Below, one piece after another: positions 51,401-60,400 of a stretch of DNA of 64,000 nt. The position numbers and the translations under genes were made by a program. Origin of the DNA: Mytilus edulis (taxonomy: Eukaryota > Mollusca > Bivalvia > Mytilida > Mytilidae); contig NC_092344.1 in assembly GCF_963676685.1 (NCBI RefSeq), forward strand, positions 42,786,589 through 42,850,588, in the 5' to 3' direction. Each line of letters starts with the position of its first letter. The first letter of the stretch is position 1. A model generated the notes under the pieces. The model was not told where the DNA came from. It saw only the letters and a list, made by a program, of their open reading frames with translations, and did no database searches.

Positions 51401-54400
51401 AAGATTTTTGTTGTTCTGTTAGGATCTTTTATTATCATTTTACATCAAAGAAAAGTCTAATGGATCATTCAAAACATTCAGGGTGCTTGAATGGTTATGA
51501 ATAATGCACAATATTTATTTAAGACTAGCATGGTGTCAGAGTTACTTGTACCTGTAGTTTCTATAAAATAAAAAAGGAAAAGATATGAATTAAATGATCT
51601 ATGAATAGAAAATGTCTTCTATCAATATTTATGTGTCAATGTTTGTATGTCAACCAATTATAAGTACATTTGTTGTCTTTCAGGATGTAAACAAGAATAC
51701 ACGAACAGACCTCAAGGCAGATACATCTAATATGCATGAAAATAAGTCAAAGAATAGATATGTAAATATTACAGCATGTAAGTATGACTTTCCTACTATG
51801 TTTTTATGTATAATATTTTTAAATGTGAATAAATGTCTCCAAATACTACCAGGGCAAAAAGAGTCAATGTATTTACTGTAACTGACCTCAGATACTGGCC
51901 ACACATGTTTTGTATGAACAAAAAAGCAAAACACAGCAGATTTAAAAAAAAAAAGAACAACCTTTTTTTAATGAACTAATTAAGGAATAAATAAACTCAT
52001 CATAGATACCAGGACTAATTTTTATACGCCCGGGACGGGACGTATAATGGTATACCGTTGTCCGTCCGTCCGTCCGTCCGTCCGTCGTCCACACTTCGGA
52101 CAATAACTCAAAAACGCTTTCACTAATTTCCATGAAACTTAAGTGAATTGTTTATATCTATTGACGTAAGCTCCCTTTCGTTTTTTTTTAATTTCAGATT
52201 TTAAGTTTTGGATTTACGGGGCTTTATTCATAAAAAAGGGGGGATTTTTAACACTTCGGACAATAACTTAAAAAGGCTTTCACCAATGTCCATGAAACTT
52301 TGGTGAATTGTTTATATCTATTGACGTAAGCTCCCTTTAGTTTTTTTTTAATTTCAGATTTTAAGTTTTGGATTTATGGGGCTTTATTCATAAAAAAAGG
52401 GGGATTTTCAACACTTCGGACAATAACTCAAAAAGGCTTTCACTAATGTCCATGAAACTTTGGTGAATTGTTTATATCTATTGATGTAAGCTCCCTTTCA
52501 ATTTTTATAAATTTCAGATTTTAAGTTTTGGATTTATGGGGCTTTATTCATAAAAAAAGGGGGATTTTCAACACTTCGGACAATAACTCAAAAAGGCTTT
52601 CACTAATGTCCATGAAACTTTGGTGAATTGTTTATATCTATTGATGTAAGCTCCCTTTCAATTTTTATAAATTTCAGATTTTAAGTTTTGGATTTATGGG
52701 GCTTTATTCATAAAAAAAGGGGGATTTTTAACACTTCTGACAATAACAAAAAGGCTTTCACCAATGTCCATGAAACTTTGGTGAATTGTTTATATCTATT
52801 GATGTAAGCTCCCTTTCAATTTTTATAAATTTCAAATTTTAAGTTTTGGATTTATGGGGCTTTATTCATAAAAAAAGGGGATTTTTAACACTTCGGACAA
52901 TAACTCAAAAAGGCTTTCACCAATGTCCTTGAAACTTTGGTGAATTGTTTATATCTTTTGATGTAAGCTCCCTTTCAGATTTTACATTTTCGTGTTATGA
53001 ATTTTAATGCTTAAAAAAGGGGGGATTTTCCAATAAAAGACAAGTTAAAAGAGCAACGGGCGTATCATGCGCTAAAGCGCAGCCCTTTATTATATATACG
53101 CCAGACACACGTTTCGTCTACAAAAGACTCATCAGTGATGCTCGAATCCAAAAAAGTTTTTAAAAAAAAGGTGTCAAATAAAGTACGATGTTGAAGAGCA
53201 TTGAGATCCAAAATCCTAAAAGTGTTGCCAAAATACAGCTAAGGTAATCTATGTCTGAGATAGAAAAGACTTAGTATTTCAAAAAATTCAAAATTTTGTA
53301 AACATAACAATATCAAGAAATTGTAATATAGCAATTGAACCATTGAGGAGAACACAGATAAGTGGAAGGAGAGTGATTTATTCCATGAAACTCAGATTTA
53401 TTATTTGAATTTATAACTGATATAGTTATTTTTTTTACAGTTGATCATTCCAGGGTATATTTAGCTAAGCAGCCTCAAAGTGAAAAAATCCGTCAGTCTG
53501 ATTACATAAATGCTAATTATGTTGATGTAAGTAAAATAGATAGAATGTTGGTTATTGATAAGCAATAAATCTGGTCATTGAAAACTGAATTAATTCACAT
53601 AGTTTTGATTTCCAAATTTTCTCGTTTCAAGCCATTCTGTGAATATTGAAATGTGCAAAATAATGATAATTTATATAGCCTTTGTGTACACGTGCACAGA
53701 ATGTTAAAAAAAGAGAGAAAAAAAAAACATCCTTAAGATGGTACCTGACACTACAGGGAGATAACTCTGTAAAGTCAGCTAAAGGTTTTAATTACGTTGT
53801 GTTGTAAAAGGAATGTTAAGCTTCTCAATGATCAAAATTGGTGTTTGTCAAATTGCTATATAACCAGTGTATTTTTTCTGACAAAACGGTTGGTTCAAAA
53901 AATTAAAATTTTTGTATTTTTATTCGAGTCTCAAAGTAAATACTTTGACAAAATTTTATGAAAATTAAACGAGCCAAATTAATTTTAGTGAAAGTGTACT
54001 ACCTTAATCTATGTCTCAATAGGAAGTGAAGAAACGAAATGTCAGGACAAATTCAATGTTTTTAGTAATTCAATCCATTCACAATGGTGTTGTTTGTGGG
54101 ATTTGTCACTAAATTATAAGTAAGGTCTATATTTCTATATTTTCATTTTTTGAAGAATTACTTAAACATTATGTGTTGAAATCAAAATTTTGTTTGTTAA
54201 ACCTATGTTAATCGAAGATAAGTCACTTAATTTTACTGGAGGACTATTGCATCGGCTCCTTACAAGTGGTTTAGAAGCTCTAGCTCCAGTTGAATGAAAA
54301 GTAGTGAAAAACTTTATAATTTTACTTGTAAGCTTTTATAAGTACAGGAATAGGTTTTATAAATTTTAGACTGTGTACATTATAAATCAAGGTGAGATAT

Positions 54401-57400
54401 GGCAATCGCTCCGTTTGAAATTCTGTGTTTTAGTGAAATATGAAATTAACTAATTGTAAAACTGCATGCATATTGATTGCTGTGAGTTGTTTCTTTCTTA
54501 AAATAATAGCTATTTCTGAAGAAGCGTCTTACCTATATAATGTAGATACAGTGAAAACTGTCTTAACCGAAACCTCTTTGGGACTAAACAATTTGTTTGG
54601 TTTTAGCAGATTTGTAGTTTAACCAGGTTTGCTGAACGTAAAATTTGATATGACTCGACTTTTGAACAAGTATGGTAAGGACAAGTTTTTGGTTTACACA
54701 AGATTTGGTTAAGACAGGTTTCACTGTAATTTGAATAGTTAGTGAGGAATACACTTTACTGTAAAATTGTTACAAGGATAATTATACCCCCGCTTTAAAA
54801 AAGGGGGGGTATACTGTTTTACCTCTGTCTGTCCTTCCGTCCGTCCGTCCATCAGTCCGTCCGTCCATCAGTCAGTCCGTCCCATGAAACTTTCGTCACA
54901 TTTTTCTCAGGAACTACACATCCACCCTTTCTGTAATTTGGTATCAACATTTATATATGTCAGCCATACCGTGTGATGCGTTTTCAGATTCATCACTTGA
55001 CAACTTCCTGTTTACCGAACACTTGTATGATTTTACACATGATAGCCAAGTTGAAAATTTTCGTCACATTTTTCTCAGGAACTACAATACAAGGATTTCT
55101 GAAATTTGGTTTCAGGGTTTATCTAAGTCAGCTATACCGTGTGATGCGTTTTCAGATTGATCACGCGACAACTTCCTGTTTACCGAACACTTGTATGATT
55201 TTACACATGATAGCCAAGTTGAAAGTTTTCGTCACATTTTTCTCAGGAACTACACATCCACCCTTTCTGTAATTTGGTATCAACATTTATATATGTCAGC
55301 CATACCGTGTGATGTGTTTTCAGATTCATCACTAGACAACTTCCTGTTTACCGAACACTTGTATGATTTTACACATGACAGCCAAGTTGAAAATTTCGTC
55401 ACATTTTTCTCAGGAACTACAATACAAGGATTTCTGAAATTTGGTTTCAGGATTTATATAAGTCAGCTATACCGTGTGATGCGTTTTCAGATTCATCACT
55501 CGACAACTTCCTGTTTACCGAACGCTTGCATATTTTTACACTATTAATATTATCCACTTGCGGCGGGGGTATCATCAGTGAGCAGTAGCTCGCAGTTTCA
55601 CTTGTTTCAAAAGTCAGATAAGTCTAAATTATCAATGAACTGTAAGATTGAAGGATATTCTTCTAATATTTTTATTAAATTTTGTCAATTTTTGTAAAGT
55701 TTAAACCTTTTAATTACAGGGATATCACAAATCCAAAGCTTATATAGCTACACAGGGACCAATGCCATCAACATTTGGGGATTTTTGGAGAATGGTCTGG
55801 GAACAGAAGTCTGTTGTCATAGTGATGATTACTAAACTGATGGAAAAAGGAAGGGTAAGTTGTTAGTCTTTTTTTTTTTAATTTCATTACTTTAATTTTT
55901 TAAATATTTCCATTTTCCCTAAACATTAAAAACTTACGTCATTGACTCATGACTATTTGCATTAAAAAAAAATTTTAAAAATCAAAATTTTCCATTCTGT
56001 GAAATGACAAAAAGTGAGGCCACATAAAATTTTTGCATTATTTTATTTTGCTAAATTATTACTAGCAATTGATTACATTCAAGTAGAAATGTAGAATTGA
56101 GGAAAATGAAACAAAATCTAAAAAATTTATATAGAATATAAAAAAATATTTTTTCAAAATATTTGTCAAGAAATTTTTAGAATTGAATAAGTTTAAAAGA
56201 GCAAAAAATTAATAAGGTATAGCTTTACCATCTGCCATGATAATTCTTTCCTTCACATGTAAATTTTCTTCTTGTTTATGAATACATGTACATATTTCAA
56301 ATTGGAGTAAATAGTATAAAGAAAGCAACAGGTATTTTTATTAAAATATAACATTTATTGCTATTTTTGTTTTTAGAAAAAATGTGATAAATATTGGCCA
56401 GAAGAAGGTTTAGAACAGCATGGGAATATCGCTGTTAAACATCTGAACACGTTCTCTAGAGCTCATTATACTGTTAGAATGTTCTCACTCAAAGATACTA
56501 AAGCTAAAAAGGTAACTTGTGACAAAAATGCTTTATCGTATATTGTATCTTTTTTTTATGACCTAAAAATGCTCAAAGGGTTAATGTCCTTCAGAAGATT
56601 GTTAAAAATTTACCATGTTTTCGGTAAAAAGGTGTTCCTGGTTCACAGAAAAAAAAACATTAGATACATAGATTAAGATTGAGCTTTACAATCATTATTG
56701 GGTCATAATTTGAGATGGGTCTTGGTAATATCCTAGAGAAGTTGTGCATTGTCAAATTTAATGTGTAAATAAATATAGAAATGATTCCTAAGAAAATGTT
56801 GGCATCCTATCTTTTTAAAAGATATTGGGAATCACTAAAATATGCTAAATTGTAAAAACCACAAAAGGAACAATTGCAACTTTCTTTGAAAATTCAAAGA
56901 TTTCAACTTATTGAAGAAATAATAAAATTTGAAAAATACATGAAAGAAAAACTTGAATTTTGTATTCACCCTCATTATGAAGGATTATTTAGATTAAACA
57001 CTTACAATATACATAATTCAGTGATCACATTGGTATATATTTATATAAATTTGAAGTATACTTAATATCCAGATCAACTGATGAATATTAATTTTGAATT
57101 GTAGCAATCTTCAGAAAGAATAGTATACCAGTTCCACTATACAGAATGGCCAGATCATGGGGTACCAGATTTTACATTGCCTGTACTTAAATTTGTACAG
57201 AAATCAGCATTTGCTAATCCACCAGGGGCTGGACCCATTGTTGTACATTGCAGGTATGGACTTTGCCAGAACACATTTGTTTTACAATTTACTGAAAATT
57301 AAATTGATAATTTAAAAGAATTTTTTGAATTGGACAAATTCTATATACCAGTTTTAAGTATTATGACTTTAAAATTATTTATGTTTAAGTTTAAAAAAAA

Positions 57401-60400
57401 AAAGAAAAGAAAAAAATAATGTTAATGAAAATATTGTTTTGACAGTGCTGGTGTAGGAAGAACTGGTACCTACATCCTTATAGATGCTATGATAGAGCAG
57501 CTTAAAGACAAGGGTACCATAAATATACCACAGTTTTTACTGAAAATTAGACAACAGAGAAATTTCCTAGTCCAAACAGAGGTAAGATAAGATACACTCT
57601 TAGACGTTAACATTATGTCAACAGAAATTTTCTTTTATGTTGATATTTACGGGATCACTTATACTTTCCAGAAATAATTGACAAATAGCAATTAGATGTA
57701 CTAGTTCAGTTGTTTCTGTAAATGAGCACTTTTCGGGTAACCTGACCTCCTGTCAGACACCTTCTTCCAGCTTGCTGATACTTTGAATTTTTCAATATGC
57801 TGAATAAACTTTAAATTTCACTTTACACTTTTTAAAAAAAAAGATCTGAGCAGAATGAAAGACAACATTTAATTTCACAGTAACTTTTGTAGACAATAAT
57901 AAGTTGTATTAAGCCCTTTGCGTCCGTCGTCGTCGTCCGTCGTCGTCTGTCGTCTTTAACTTTTACAAAAATCTTCTCCTCTGAAACTGCTGGGCCAAAT
58001 TAAACCAAACTTGGCCACAATCATCATTGGGGTATCTAGTTTAAAAAATGTGTGGCTTGACCTGGTCAACCAACAAAGATGGCCGCCACGGCTAAAAATA
58101 GAACATAGGGGGTAAAATGCAGTTTTTGGCTTATAACTCAAAAACCAAAGCATTTAGAGAAAATCTGACATAGGGTAAAATTGTTTATCAGGTCAAGATC
58201 TATCTTCCCTGAAATTTTCAGATGAATCAGACTACCCGTTGTTGGGTTGCTGCCCCTGAATATGTAATTTTAAGGAAATTTTGCTGTTTTTGGTTATTAT
58301 CTTGAATATTATTATAGATAAAGATAAACTGTAAACAGCACTAATGTTCAGCAAAGCAAGATTTACAAATAAGTCAACATGACCGAAATGGTCAATTGAC
58401 CCCTTTAGGAGTTATTGCCCTTTATAGTAAATTTTTAACCATTTTTCGTAAATCTTGGTCATCTTTTAGAAAAATCTTCTCCTCTGAAACTATTGGGCCA
58501 GATTAAACCAAACATGGCCACAATCATCATTGGGGTATCTAGTTTTAAAAATGTGTCCGGTGACCCGGTCAACCAACCAAGATGGCCGCCATGGCTAAAA
58601 ATAGAACATGGGGGTAAAATGCGGTTTTTTGCTTATGACTCAAAAACCAAAGCATTTAGAGCAAATCTGATGGGGTAAAATTGTTCATCAGGTGAAAATG
58701 TATCTGCCCTGAAATTTTCAGATGAATCGGACAACCTGTTGTTGGGTTGCTGCCCCTGAATTGGTAATTTTAAGGAAATTTTACTGTTTTTGGTTATTAT
58801 CTTGAATATTATTATAGATAGAGATAAACTGTAAACAGCAATAAAGTTCAGCAAAGTAAGATTTACAAATAAGTCAACATGACCAAAATGGTCAGTTGAC
58901 CAATTTAGGAGTTATTGCCCTTTGTAGTCAATTTTAACCATTTTTCGTAAATCTTAGTAATCTTTTACAAAAATCTTCTCCTCTGAAACTACTGGGCCAA
59001 ATTAATCCAGACTTGGCCACAATCATCATTAGGGTATCTAGTTTAAAAAATTGGTCCGGTGACCCAGCCAACTAACCAAGATGGCCGCCACGCCTAAAAA
59101 TAGAACATAGGGGTAAAATGCAGTTTTTGGCTTATAACTCAAAAACCAAAGCATTTAGAGCAAATCTGACGTGAGTGAAAAATTTTATCAGGTTAAGATC
59201 TATCTTCCCTGAAATTTTCAAATGAATCAGACAACCTGTTGTTGGGTTGCTGCCCCTGAATTGGTAATTTTGTGACAAAAATGTCGGTTATTGATTTGGG
59301 GATGTACGGCGGGCGGGCGGGCGGGCGGTCGGGCAGTCGGGCGGGCGGGCGGCAATCAAATGTTGTCCGTGCATTAACTCATGAACCGTTCAACCAAAGC
59401 TTTTAAAATTTTAATATGTTATTACTGACAACTATTCGAAGGTCAAGTTCAATAATGGCGATTTTGACTTTTACCGTTCAGGAGTTATGGTTCTTGAAAG
59501 ATTGAAAAATGGAGTTGTCCGTGCATTTACGCATGAACTGTTCTACCAAAGCTTCCCAAATTTTAATATGTTGTTACTTATGACAGAATGGAGGTCAAGT
59601 TCAATAATGACGAATTTGACTTTTACCGTTCAGGAGTTATGGTTCTTGAAAGATTGAAAAATGGAGTTTCCAATCGTGTCCGTGCATTTATGCATGAACT
59701 GTTCTACCAAAGCTTCCGAAATTTTAATATGCTGTTACTGATGACAAAATGGAGGTCAAGTTCAATAATGACGATTTTGACTTTTACCGTTCAGGAGTTA
59801 TGGTTCTTGAAAGATTGAAAAATGGTGTTTCCCGTCGTGTCCGTGCATTTTCTCATGAACCATTTAACCAAAGCTTTTGAAATTTTAATATGTTGTTACG
59901 GATGACAAAATAGAGGTCAAGTTCAATAATGACGATTTTGACTTTTACCGTTCAGGAGTTATGGTTCTTGAAAGATCGTAAAATGGCGTTTCCATTCAGG
60001 TTGTTGCATTTACTCATGAACCATTCAATCTAAGCTTTTCAAATTTTAATATGTTGATACTGATGACAAAATGGAGGTCAAATTTGATATTGACGATTTT
60101 CACTTTCACCATTCATCAGTAATGGTTCTTGTGATATTGCCAGGACACAAATAAATGTTAATAAATCCGGTTTGCTGTCGTTGTGACAGCCTCTTGTTGG
60201 TTATTATCTTGAATATTATTATAGATAGAGATAAACTGTAAACAGCAATAATGTACAGCAAAGTAAGACCTAAAAAGAAGTCAACATGACCAAAATGGTC
60301 AATTGACCCCTAAGGAGTTATTGCCCTTTATATAGTCATTTTTTTTTAACAATTTTCACAAAATTTATAAAATTTTACTAACATTTTCCACTGTAACTAC

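Noticed and set aside
54957..55547. Overlapping plus-strand frames of 67-118 codons with repeated [13 protein letters not shown]
   Set aside because: They follow the 168-bp monomers of a HINE-like element in two frames; no codon-level conservation visible.
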